This document shows, in pieces, positions 1 through 6,804 of a stretch of 8,931 bases of DNA. The DNA comes from Chloroflexi bacterium RBG_16_70_13. GTDB lineage: Bacteria > Chloroflexota > Limnocylindria > Limnocylindrales > CSP1-4. The stretch is taken from the NCBI GenBank assembly GCA_001795245.1, contig MGOD01000126.1:2507-11437 (forward strand). The letters are read 5' to 3'. The notes under the pieces are model-generated. The model was not told the origin of the DNA. It did no database searches and worked only from the letters and a program-made list of their open reading frames with translations. Numbering within the stretch: position 1 is the first letter of the stretch; each line of letters starts with the position of its first letter. Made by a program: the position numbers and the translations under genes.

Positions 1-219
1 AACGAGAAGTACCACATCGTCGCCAAGGTCAACATCGAGTTCAACCCCTATCAGGCGCAGCGCTTCCGGGACTGGGTGATCCTCTCGATCGAGAAGAACC
101 GCGGCGGCCAGGACAACGTCGATCTCGAGTTCGAGAAGCACTTCGAGTACTCGTGCTTCGACCCGAACGGCCGGACGGTGCAGGAGAAGCTCATCGAGGA
201 GCGCCTCTACAACGACTGA
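1..219 (+). CDS. DnaB-like helicase C-terminal domain protein (3' end only)
   Basis: Open from the first base in frame 1 to a TGA at 217-219, giving the last 72 residues of a protein whose start lies outside the window. The visible part has the pattern of the last strands of a DnaB/RecA-fold helicase domain: a hydrophobic strand (WVILSIEKNRGG), then VDLEFEKHFEYS and a tail FDPNGRTVQEKLIEERLY. The K-N-R-x-G followed by a V-x-L-x-F strand is how replicative DnaB helicases and their actinobacterial/Chloroflexota paralogues end (known of the family). No Walker motifs are in view, so the assignment rests on about 40 residues and the role (replication helicase or a non-essential paralogue) cannot be told. 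It lies 21 bases upstream of the large regulator gene on the same strand and could share a transcript with it. Confidence 0.6.
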   Translation, partial: NEKYHIVAKVNIEFNPYQAQRFRDWVILSIEKNRGGQDNVDLEFEKHFEYSCFDPNGRTVQEKLIEERLYND

Positions 220-240
220 GCCGGCGCCCGATCAGCGATC

Positions 241-3200
241 ATGAGCGCCGGCCCGACGCACCTCTCGCCCGCGAGGGCCGTCCCGCCCCCACGCTCCGGC
301 CCCACGATCCCCAGGCCGACGCTCGAGCGCCGGCTCGACGAGGGCGCCCGGCGGCGGTTGACGGCCGTCCTCGCCGGCGCCGGGTTCGGGAAGTCGACGC
401 TCCTCTCCGAGTGGGCCGCGACGAGGACGAGTGCGTGGTACTCCCTCTCCATCGCGGATCGGGAGCTCGGGGTCCTCACATCCGGCCTCGTCGACGCGCT
501 TCGGCTCCGGGTCCCGACGATCGCGCCGGCCATCGCCAGGCCCTTCGGCGGCCTCCGCGGCCCCGATGCGGACTCGGACGTGGCCTTCCGGGCGCAGGCG
601 CACGCGGCCGTCCTGTGCGACGCGCTCGAGACACACCTCACCCGTGAGCTCGTGCTCGTCCTCGACGACGTTGACCGGCTCCGTCCAGAGGACGCCGCGG
701 CCCGCTTCATCGAGGCGCTCTGTCTGGCGGCTCCACCGCTCCTCCGGCTCGTCATGGCGTCGCGTGAGGACCTGCCGTTCCCGATCTCGCGACTGCGAGG
801 CCAGGGTCAGGCTCTCGAGCTGACCGGCAGCGCGCTCGCCTTCAGTGCCGACGAGACCGCCCGCGCGCTCGGTGTCTGGCTGGACGGTCCCGTGGACAAG
901 GTCGCTGCCACGCTCCACGCGGCGACGGGCGGCTGGCCGGCAGCGGTCCGCCTCGCGGCCGAGGCGCTCCTGCCCGTCCCACCGACGGCCTGGGAGGCGA
1001 CCCTCCACCGAGTCCTCCGGCCCGGCGGGCCCGTCCTTCGGTATCTCGCCGAAGAGGCCTTCGGTCAGCTCGCAGAGAGCAGCCGGCGGCTCCTTCAGGT
1101 CGCATCCGTGTTCGATCGGTTCACGCCGGGGATGGTTGCCGACCTCGGCGTGCCGGACGCCGCAGCGATCCTGGCCGCCCTGGAGCGCCGCGGGCTGTTC
1201 ATCAGGCCACTCGGCGAGGACGACTGGTTCGAGGTCCACCCGCTGGTCGCCGAGCATGTCGTCCAGGCGGCGCCACTCGAAGGCCGCGAGCTGCGGCGCG
1301 TCAGGACTGCCGGTGCCGCCTGGCTCGCGGGGCACGGCGCGTTCCGGCCAGCCGTCGCCCAGTACGCGGCCCTGTCGGCCCGCCGGCCCCTCACCGATCT
1401 CCTCGTCCGGTACGGCGCCGGTCTCGTCGCGTCGGGCGAGGTCGACGTCATCTTCGACGCGGTCGCCGCGATCGGCGACGGCCCCCGTGCGCCGATCGTG
1501 GATGAGCTGGAGGGGGCGGCCCGCCAGGTCCGCGGCGATTGGGACGGGGCGCTGGCCTGCTACGAGCGGATCGCGGCGATGCCGGGCCCGGTGCCACCGG
1601 GCGTGGCCTGGCGGATGGGCCTCATCCATCACCTCCGCGGTGAGCTCGACGCGGCGACCGAGGCCTACGCGAGGGGCAACCTCGACGGGTCCGACCCGCC
1701 CAACGAGGCCCTCGTCCGCGCATGGTGGGCCGGCGCCCTCTGGCTGAAAGGCGACATCGACGCCTGCCGAACGCTGGCCGACGCGGCGTTCGAGGTGGCG
1801 ACGGCGGAGGGCGACGACGCGGCGCTCGCCGCCGCCCACACGGTCCTGGCGATGCTCGCGCCGTCGACAGCGACCGGCGGGCGAACGACGCCCACTACCT
1901 TCGGGCCCTCGACCACGCCGAGCGGGCCGGCGACGCCCTCCAGGCGATCCGGATCCGGGTCAACCGTGGCTCGCGCTTCACCGAGGAGGGCTACGGCGAC
2001 GAGGCGCTCGGCGAGCTCGACATCGCGATCGGCCTCGCCGACCTGGCAGGCTTCGCCGCGTTCCGAGCGCTGGCCCTCAGCAATCGTGGCGAGGCACTCA
2101 TTCGCCTGGGTCGCCTCGACGAGGCCGTCGCCGATCTCGAGGCGGCGAAGACCCTCTACCAGCGGCTGGAGTCGAGGTTGGTCAGCTACCCGCTGAGCCA
2201 CCTCGGCGACGTCCATCGCGAGCGTGGCGACCTGGCGCTCGCCCGGGCCGCGTATGAGGAAGCGATCGCCGTCGCCGGTCCCGCCGGCGACCTGCAGGGG
2301 CTCGTGCCGTCCCTGGCCGGCCTCGCCCGGGTTCTCGTCGACGACGAGCCGGAGCGGGCCGCGGCGCTCGCCGCCGAGGCCATTGCCCGCGGTCCGGTGC
2401 TCGGCCAGAGCCGGGCCTACCTCGCCGCCGGCTGGGTCGCCCTGCGACGCGGCGATCGTGCCGGAGCGCGTCCGGCGGCGGCAGAGGCGATGGCGCTTGC
2501 GAGAGCCCGACGCGATCGCGTGGCCCTCGCCGAGGCCACCGAGCTGAGCGTCCTCGCTGCCGCCGAGCCGGCCGCGGAAGCCGCCCGACTCGAGGAAGCC
2601 AGGGCGATCTGGTTGGATGTCGGCAACCCCATCGGCGTCGCTCGCGTCGAGCTCACCGCGGCCGGCCTGACCAACGATCCGGCTGCCAGGGACCGGGCCG
2701 CCGACGCCCGCCGACGGCTGCGCCAGGCCGGGGTTCGGCGAGTCGAGGTCGACCTGCTCACCGGGCCCGGCAGCGGCGACCCATCAGACAGGATCGTGGA
2801 GCTGGAGATCCGGGCCCTCGGAACGTTCCAGGTGCTCGTCGACGGCCGGCCGGTCCCTCGTTCGGCGTGGGGCTCGCGCAAGGCCCGCGATCTCCTCAAG
2901 GTCCTCGCGGCACGCCGCGGCCAGCAGGTGCCCCGGGACCTCCTCATCGACATCCTCTGGCCGGACGAGACGGCGCCACAGCTTCCGCGACGCCTGTCCG
3001 TCGCGCTGTCCACGGTCCGTGGCGTGCTCGACCCGGCGAAGCGCCACCCGGCGGATCACTTCGTCGCGGCGAATCGCTCCGCGATCTGGCTCGACGTCCG
3101 GCACATCGATCTCGACCTGGACCGGTTCCTGCGCGAGGCCGAGGCGGTCCTCGAGGGCGGCCCGGCCCGGGTTGCCCGCCTGCGGGCGGCGGAGGCCCTG

Positions 3201-3557
3201 TACCGCGGCGATTTCCTCGAGGAGGACGTCTACGAAGACTGGGCCACGATGGCGCGCGAGGAGGCTCGTGTCGCGTACCTTCGGGTGATCCGGGCACTCG
3301 CCGAGCAGTCCGTCGGCGCGGGCGAGCACGACACGGCCGTCGGCTTCCTGCTCCGGATCCTGGAGCGCGACGCCTTCGACGAGGGCGCCCACCTCCTCCT
3401 CTGCCAGGTCCTCGCCATCTCCGGCCGCCACGGTGAGGCGCGCCGAGCGTATCGGCGCTACCTCGCCCAGATGGAGGAGCTCGGGGTCGAGGCCGCGCCC
3501 TACCCGGCTGCGGAACCGCGCACGGCGCCCGGCGAGCGGCCGGTGGCCGCTCGTTGA
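241..3557 (+). CDS. STAND ATPase/TPR/BTAD transcriptional regulator (MalT/AfsR-like), interrupted by a one-base frameshift
   Basis: Two overlapping frames read as one protein of about 1,105 residues if one base is restored near 1860: frame 1 from ATG 241 to about 1860 (540 residues), then frame 3 to the TGA at 3555-3557. The N-terminal part is a MalT/LuxR-type STAND NTPase: Walker A GAGFGKST (residues 46-53, Lys51), Walker B LVLVLDDVDRL (137-147) and the sensor-like MASRED (172-177). A helical middle follows, with TPR-like repeats (about residues 540-850; clear example RLGRLDEAVADLEAAKTLY). From about residue 853 comes an OmpR-like winged helix (IRALGTFQVLVDGRPV, then SRKARDLLKVLAARRG and RDLLIDILWP), and the BTAD helical domain runs from about 960 to 1090 (RFLREAEAVLEGG, GDFLEEDVYEDW, YRRYLAQMEELG). 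Such proteins are thought to couple ligand sensing and ATP state to DNA binding; in AfsR the winged helix and BTAD are at the front, here at the back. No strong Shine-Dalgarno precedes ATG 241, but it is the first start codon after the upstream in-frame stop. Ligand and target genes are unknown. Confidence 0.85.
1855..1863 (+). other. frameshift site inside the BTAD regulator (one base missing)
   Basis: Upstream the protein reads sensibly in frame 1 as AHTVLAMLA; after 1860 frame 1 becomes a Thr/Ser/Pro/Arg-rich string typical of wrong-frame translation of GC-rich DNA, while frame 3 continues as AVDSDRRANDAHYLRALDHAERAGD and then normal TPRs. Reading base 1860 twice (gcg then gcc) joins the frames, so one G (or C) appears to be missing from a GCGGCC-like stretch. 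There is no X-XXY-YYZ slippery heptamer, so programmed -1 shifting is not supported. Either a sequencing/assembly deletion or a recent inactivating mutation. Confidence 0.8.
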
Positions 3558-3564
3558 CGAGGCA

Positions 3565-4436
3565 TCAGGCGCAGCGGCCGACCCACATCGTGAACGTCCA
3601 GATCGGCGAGGCCGGCCCGTTCGTCCCGTCGCTCCGCCGCGGGAACACCCGCCACGCGTACGTCTGGCAATCCGGGAGGGCGCTGGGTGGGGTCCAGTCC
3701 CAGGAGGTGCTCGGGACGATCGCGTCGTCCGGGGCGAGATCGGCCGCCAGCTCGATCATCTCGTCGAACGTCTCGGCCGGCGGCGGTGCCGGGGGAATCG
3801 GGACCGGGACGCGGACCACCGTGCCGGCCGCGAGCGGGGCCAGGAGGTCGAGGTCGTCGTTCCAGCGCCGGATCGCGGCGGGATTCGCGCCGTCGCGCGC
3901 GGCAATGGCCGCCAGCGAATCGCCCTCGGCCGCGATGACCTCGCGCAGGTCGACCATCGAGGGCGGCTCGGCCGACACGCTGGTGCGGACGAGGTTCGAC
4001 TGGGCGACGCGACCGTCGACGTCGATCGCCCGGGCGACGAGGATGGCCACGCCCGGCTCACGCGGCGTCCAGTCCCAGCGGGCATGGAAGGCAGGAGCGT
4101 CGGTTGTCGATGTGCTCCGGGCGATCCGGCGATCTCCGAGCCACATTTCGATCGCCCGGATCGCCGTGCCGCCGAGGGCGTGGGCCGTGATCGGCGTCGG
4201 ATAGCCGACGTGCGCCTGGCTTTGGCCGCCGGCCTGGTTGGCGGTCACGAGGAAGGGCAGGCGAGGCGGCGCCACCACCGGCCCCCGGAGGAGATTCGGG
4301 ATGGCCAGCAGGCCGGCACCTCCGATGATGAAGATCAGGGCGATGATCGCGAGGGGCAGGCGCGCGAAGCGGCGGCCGAGAGTCGACCGCCGCTCCGGCC
4401 CCCCCAGACCGCCCCCCCTTCGATGAGCTCGCTCAT
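3565..4436 (-). CDS. membrane-anchored LysM-domain protein with Ig-like and Fn3-like segments; 5' end frameshifted
   Basis: On the minus strand a continuous frame runs from about 4398 down to the TGA at 3565-3567. It encodes a short basic cytoplasmic tail (ERRSTLGRRFARLP), one transmembrane helix (LAIIALIFIIGGAGLLAI, about residues 27-50), an Ig-like beta domain (about 59-157), a LysM peptidoglycan/chitin-binding domain (about 162-212; EGDSLAAIAARDGANPAAI then LAAGTVVRVPVP) and a C-terminal Fn3-like strand set (QTYAWRVFPR, ASPIWTFTM) with two cysteines. The motif WDWTP occurs twice, in the Ig-like and C-terminal parts. Expected place: anchored in the membrane, facing the wall. In its own frame the only upstream start codon is a GTG at 4570-4572 that would overlap ppa and add an Arg/Pro-rich leader that looks non-coding. 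The natural start is ATG at 4434-4436 (reads MSELIEGG) with a GCGAGG 11 bases upstream, but one base must be added in a G7 tract to join it to the body. With that base the protein has about 290 residues. A downstream GTG (4276-4278) would lose the membrane helix. It converges on the regulator gene with 7 bases between the stops. Confidence 0.75.
4399..4418 (-). other. two 7-base G tracts with a one-base frame break at the start of the LysM gene
   Basis: On the minus strand the codons after ATG 4434-4436 run through G7 at 4418-4412 and a second G7 at 4405-4399. As written the ATG frame hits a stop soon after, while the frame used by the membrane helix and LysM domain is displaced by one base. 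One extra G in either tract gives MSELIEGG followed by ERRSTLGRRFARLP and the membrane helix. Homopolymers of this kind are common sites of sequencing error and also of slipped-strand phase variation. Confidence 0.65.
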
Positions 4437-4461
4437 CACGGCCGCAGCCTCGCCGACCGGT

Positions 4462-4483
4462 GTTCAGGATTCGTTCAGAACGT
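4462..4483. promoter_or_regulatory. GTTCAG direct repeat with 11-bp period, Pho-box-like operator candidate
   Basis: GTTCAG occurs at 4462-4467 and again at 4473-4478, exactly 11 bases (one helical turn) apart. The second copy is also part of a near-palindrome GTTC-A-GAAC (4473-4481). Direct repeat units of 11 bases starting GTTCA are the binding layout of OmpR/PhoB-family regulators, notably the actinobacterial PhoP boxes (known of the family). It sits in the divergent region about 25 bases upstream of the LysM start and 85-105 bases upstream of ppa, so it could serve either gene. A phosphate link through ppa is inference. Confidence 0.4.
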
Positions 4484-4554
4484 GGCGCGGGCGCACCACC
4501 AGAACCACAACCGGGGATCGTGCCGTTCGGATCACGCCGTGGCCAAGGGCGTCG

Positions 4555-4560
4555 TAGAGT
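4555..4560 (+). promoter_or_regulatory. -10-like TAGAGT directly upstream of ppa (possible leaderless transcript)
   Basis: TAGAGT fits the TANNNT -10 pattern and ends 6 bases before the ATG at 4567, the spacing seen where transcription starts at the start codon itself. No convincing Shine-Dalgarno lies in front of ppa (AAGGG at about 4545-4549 is too far away), which supports a leaderless message. No clear -35 is seen. Confidence 0.4.
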
Positions 4561-4566
4561 CGCGCA

Positions 4567-5085
4567 ATGCACACGGACGCCGAGTTCCCCGACCGCATCG
4601 AGGTCGTCGTCGAGATCCCGCGCGGGAGCCGGAACAAGTACGAGTTCGACGAGCGGGCCGGCGTCTTCCGCCTCGATCGGGTCCTGTCGTCGGCCGTCTA
4701 CTACAACTTCGACTACGGCTTCATCGAGGGGACCCGGGCCGACGACGGCGACCACACCGACGCCCTCCTCATCATCGACGAGCCGACCTTCACCGGCTGC
4801 CATGTCTGGGCCCGCCCGATCGGCGTCCTCGAGATGCGGGACGAGAAAGGCGTCGACTACAAGGTCCTGTGCGTTGCCGAGGGCGATCCCCACCAGGCAC
4901 ACATCGAGCTCCTCGAGCAGATGCGCCCCCACCGGCTCGTCGAGATCGAGCACTTCTTCAACACCTACAAGCTGCTCGAGGACAAGACGGTCGACGTCCT
5001 CGGCTGGCGCGACCGGGACCGCGCCCACGAGATCCTGCGGACCGACCGCGCCGCATGGCTCCGGGAGCGGGGCGACGGCGGCTGA
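4567..5085 (+). CDS. ppa: inorganic pyrophosphatase, family I
   Basis: Cytoplasmic enzyme that splits pyrophosphate to two phosphates, driving biosynthetic reactions that release PPi. The 172 residues match the usual 160-180 of bacterial family I enzymes and cover the whole fold. Visible active-site features: EIPRGSRNKYE (residues 16-26, with Lys24 and Glu26), LDRVL (Arg38), YNFDYGFI (46-53), the metal-binding D60-G-D62-H-T-D65, the second acidic site DEKGVDYKVLCV (Asp92, Asp97, Lys99) and HFFNTYKLLE (Tyr134, Lys135). The oddity is H-T where the family signature has P/E followed by a hydrophobic residue; the three aspartates are kept, so activity is still expected. ATG 4567 is the natural start because it lies just before the first conserved strand; it appears leaderless or weakly initiated. 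The stop is 4 bases before the thpR start, so the two are probably cotranscribed. Confidence 0.95.
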   Translation: MHTDAEFPDRIEVVVEIPRGSRNKYEFDERAGVFRLDRVLSSAVYYNFDYGFIEGTRADDGDHTDALLIIDEPTFTGCHVWARPIGVLEMRDEKGVDYKVLCVAEGDPHQAHIELLEQMRPHRLVEIEHFFNTYKLLEDKTVDVLGWRDRDRAHEILRTDRAAWLRERGDGG

Positions 5086-5089
5086 GCCG

Positions 5090-5704
5090 ATGCCCGAGCG
5101 GGACGATCGTCGCGGCCGGGACGAGCCCGACGTCCCGCGCCTGTTCGTGGCGGTCCCGGTGCCGGTCGAGGTCGGCCGCGAGGTCGGGCGCGTGATCGCG
5201 GAGGCGAGGGCGGCGCTCGGCGACGACGGGCGGCGGATCCGCTGGGTCCAGCTCGAGGGTCTCCACGTCACGCTGCGATTCCTCGGGCCGACGGCGGCCG
5301 AACGCGTCCCGGACGTCGCCGCCGCGCTCGATCGCGCCGTCGCGGGCGAGCCGCCGTTCGAGATCCGGCTGGCCGGCGCCGGCGCCTTTCCGGCCCCCGA
5401 GCGGCCGCGAGCGCTGTGGCTCGGGATCCGCCACGGAGCGGATGCCCTCGGCCGCCTGGCCGAGGGCATCGAGGCCGAGCTCCGGGCCGCCGGCTGGGGC
5501 GTCGAGCCACGCTCGTTCCGGCCCCACCTCACGATTGCCAGGACGGACGGGGCCCGTGGCGGCCCGGTCGCGGCCGTGGCGCTGGCAAGGGCGGCGGCCG
5601 ACCTCGACGCAGGCTTCACGGCCTCGAACGTGGCGCTCTATCGGAGCCACCTCGGATCGGGCCCGGCGAGGTACGAGGTCCTCCACGAGGCTGGCCTCGC
5701 CTGA
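5090..5704 (+). CDS. thpR: RNA 2',3'-cyclic phosphodiesterase (2'-5' RNA ligase-like, 2H family)
   Basis: A 204-residue member of the 2H phosphoesterase superfamily. Both catalytic HxTx motifs are present: H59-V-T61-L in the context LHVTLRFLG, and H146-L-T148-I in FRPHLTIAR. The first strand RLFVAVPVP (residues 17-25) and the terminal SHLGSGPARYEVLHEA also fit ThpR/LigT. Known activity of the family is opening 2',3'-cyclic phosphates on RNA ends to 2'-phosphates, with 2'-5' ligation of tRNA halves in vitro; the role in the cell is unsettled. ATG 5090 begins 4 bases after the ppa stop, with no good Shine-Dalgarno, so translation is probably coupled to ppa. The first 16 residues are charged and not conserved, so a start slightly further in (GTG near 5147) is possible but would lose the first beta strand. 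Confidence 0.92.
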   Translation: MPERDDRRGRDEPDVPRLFVAVPVPVEVGREVGRVIAEARAALGDDGRRIRWVQLEGLHVTLRFLGPTAAERVPDVAAALDRAVAGEPPFEIRLAGAGAFPAPERPRALWLGIRHGADALGRLAEGIEAELRAAGWGVEPRSFRPHLTIARTDGARGGPVAAVALARAAADLDAGFTASNVALYRSHLGSGPARYEVLHEAGLA

Positions 5705-5729
5705 CGACGTGGCCCGGTCCCGGCCGTCG

Positions 5730-5758
5730 AGGGGACGCGGTCGACGATCGCCGCCCCT
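5730..5758 (+). terminator. GC hairpin after thpR, weak terminator candidate
   Basis: AGGGG (5730-5734) and CGG (5738-5740) can pair with CCG (5751-5753) and CCCCT (5754-5758), with a 3-base bulge (ACG) and a 10-base loop. No T tract follows. It lies between the thpR stop and the next promoter-like hexamer, which is the right place, but in DNA this GC-rich such pairings arise by chance. Confidence 0.22.
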
Positions 5759-5760
5759 GC

Positions 5761-5804
5761 TAGGATTCAGGCGTTCGATCGTCGTCGGGGACCGACCGAA
5801 GGAG
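5761..5804 (+). promoter_or_regulatory. promoter-like -10 and Shine-Dalgarno for the Pro-rich membrane protein
   Basis: TAGGAT at 5761-5766 is a good -10 in an otherwise GC-rich intergenic stretch. An upstream TCGACG (5741-5746) is only a partial -35 and its spacing is short. AAGGAG at 5799-5804 is a clear Shine-Dalgarno 11 bases before the GTG at 5816 and decides that start. Confidence 0.45.
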
Positions 5805-5815
5805 CCGTATCGCGC

Positions 5816-6487
5816 GTGACCGGACCGCAGCGCACTCGCCTGGTCCTCGCCCTCGGAGCCCTCAACATCATCCTCGCGACGGTTGCGCTGGGCCTGGCCG
5901 GATCCCTCGGCCCAACGGATGAGACCGCGCAAGCGACGGCGATCCCGTCGGTCAGCGCGCCTCCGGTCGCCGCCGGCTCGCCGAGCCCGAGCGTCGGTCC
6001 GTCCGGCTCGCAGCCGCCGGGGACCGAACCCCCCCCCGGTCCGGGCGAGACGCCCGAGGCCTCGGGTCCGGCGGAATCCGGCGGTCCCGCACCGTCGGCC
6101 ACCCCCGGACCCATCGCCGTCGCCAGCCTGGCGCCGACCTCCGGCCCCGGCCCGCGAGCCTCCGCCGCGCCAACGGCGGCCCCGACGAATGCGGCCCCGC
6201 CGACGCCCAACCCCACGACGCCGGCCCCGCCCACGCCCAACCCCACGACGCCGGCCCCGACCGCCGCGCCCGACCAGGATCCGCCCTCCAAGGCCAGGCC
6301 ACCCTGCCCGGGCACGGTCGAGGGCGCTCCCGGCCGAGCCAAGGGCAGCGGCGACGCCACCCGGCCCTGCCAGGGCGGCGAGGGCAACGGCCAGGGCGGC
6401 TCGAGCGACGACCGGGCCCGTGGCGACGAGCGAGGCACGAGCCGGGCCAACCCGTGTCGCGGGCGGCGTCGGCGGGAGGTCGCGTAG
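5816..6487 (+). CDS. membrane-anchored Pro/Thr/Ser/Ala-rich protein of unknown function
   Basis: GTG start with AAGGAG upstream; 223 residues ending at TAG 6485-6487. A short N-terminus (TGPQRTR) is followed by one hydrophobic helix (LVLALGALNIILATVALGLAG, about residues 8-29), then a long low-complexity stretch rich in Pro, Ser, Thr, Ala and Gly (about 35-160) with a tandem repeat, and a polar, basic Gly-rich tail with three cysteines (in PPCPG, RPCQG and NPCRG). Third codon positions are strongly G/C in this frame throughout, which supports coding. The layout suggests a signal anchor with an extended wall-spanning or secreted linker; the Thr/Ser/Pro content could carry O-glycans. No enzymatic domain is visible and I do not recognise the family. 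The GC-rich complement also has a long open frame, but that lacks a start signal. Confidence 0.6.
   Translation: MTGPQRTRLVLALGALNIILATVALGLAGSLGPTDETAQATAIPSVSAPPVAAGSPSPSVGPSGSQPPGTEPPPGPGETPEASGPAESGGPAPSATPGPIAVASLAPTSGPGPRASAAPTAAPTNAAPPTPNPTTPAPPTPNPTTPAPTAAPDQDPPSKARPPCPGTVEGAPGRAKGSGDATRPCQGGEGNGQGGSSDDRARGDERGTSRANPCRGRRRREVA
6203..6262 (+). repeat. two 30-base tandem repeats coding TPNPTTPAP-type decapeptides
   Basis: Two adjacent 30-base units (6203-6232 and 6233-6262) share a perfect 27-base match and differ only at the end of the unit. Each codes T-P-N-P-T-T-P-A-P plus one residue (P or T), in frame with the host gene. The near identity at the DNA level points to recent duplication rather than just similar amino-acid preference. 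Confidence 0.85.
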
Positions 6488-6525
6488 GATCGGGGTAACG
6501 GATCCCATCGCACACGTGAGCGCGC

Positions 6526-6804
6526 ATGCCTAGGATCATCTGCCGCAGCTGCGGACGGGAGATCTACACCACCGCCCCGATCGAGCAGCTCTTCGCCGAC
6601 GAGCGGCGCTGTCCGCGCTGCGGAGCGTCGCTTCAGGACGATCGGCGGGACGCCGAGCGCCGGCTCAACATCCGCCGGCTGAATCCCGATGATGACCCCG
6701 GCCCGCCCGACGAGGACGAGCGCCGGATCGAGGAGCGGCGCAAGATTCGCCGCCGCCGGGGCGACAGCGGTCCGAACGGCAAGGACGCGGGCTGGATCGA
6801 GTGA
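6526..6804 (+). CDS. small zinc-ribbon protein
   Basis: A 92-residue protein with two CxxC knuckles, C6-R-S-C9 and C29-P-R-C32, about 19 residues apart: a compact zinc ribbon (residues 3-37). The rest is highly charged (DDRRDAERRLNIRR, DEDERRIEERRKIRRRRG) and probably disordered or helical, compatible with nucleic acid or protein binding. No further domain is seen and the function is unknown. The Shine-Dalgarno is poor; ATG 6526 was chosen because it places the first CxxC at the normal distance from the N-terminus. A TAGGAT at 6485-6490, overlapping the previous stop, could be its -10. The stop overlaps the tyrA start by 4 bases (GTGA), so both are translated from the same message. Confidence 0.8.
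   Translation: MPRIICRSCGREIYTTAPIEQLFADERRCPRCGASLQDDRRDAERRLNIRRLNPDDDPGPPDEDERRIEERRKIRRRRGDSGPNGKDAGWIE

Noticed and set aside
232..1839. Long open frame on the minus strand, about 535 codons, opposite the regulator ATPase half
   Set aside because: It mirrors a clearly conserved ATPase on the plus strand; its product is Arg/Gly/Pro-rich with no domain. GC-rich genes leave antisense frames without stops.
1850..1870. Programmed -1 ribosomal frameshifting in the regulator gene
   Set aside because: No slippery heptamer and no obvious downstream pseudoknot; a missing base explains it more simply.
3558..3564. Bidirectional terminator between the convergent regulator and LysM genes
   Set aside because: Only 7 bases separate the stops and no hairpin with a T or A tract was seen there.
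3433..4557. Plus-strand open frame of about 374 codons opposite the LysM gene
   Set aside because: Product is low-complexity Arg/Gly/Asp text with no motif, whereas the minus strand shows a membrane helix and LysM domain.
4437..4572. GTG at 4570-4572 as start of the LysM protein
   Set aside because: It would overlap ppa and prepend about 45 Arg/Pro/Gly-rich residues that look like untranslated intergenic DNA.
4958..6508. Minus-strand open frames across ppa, thpR and the Pro-rich gene, including a Gly/Val repeat-like stretch near 6200-6290
   Set aside because: The glycine/valine repeat is just the complement of the Pro/Thr codons and their tandem repeat; no start signal or conserved domain was seen, and the plus strand has a good Shine-Dalgarno.
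6531..6536. Third TAGGAT hexamer as a promoter
   Set aside because: It lies inside the first codons of the zinc-ribbon gene and has no downstream start it could serve.
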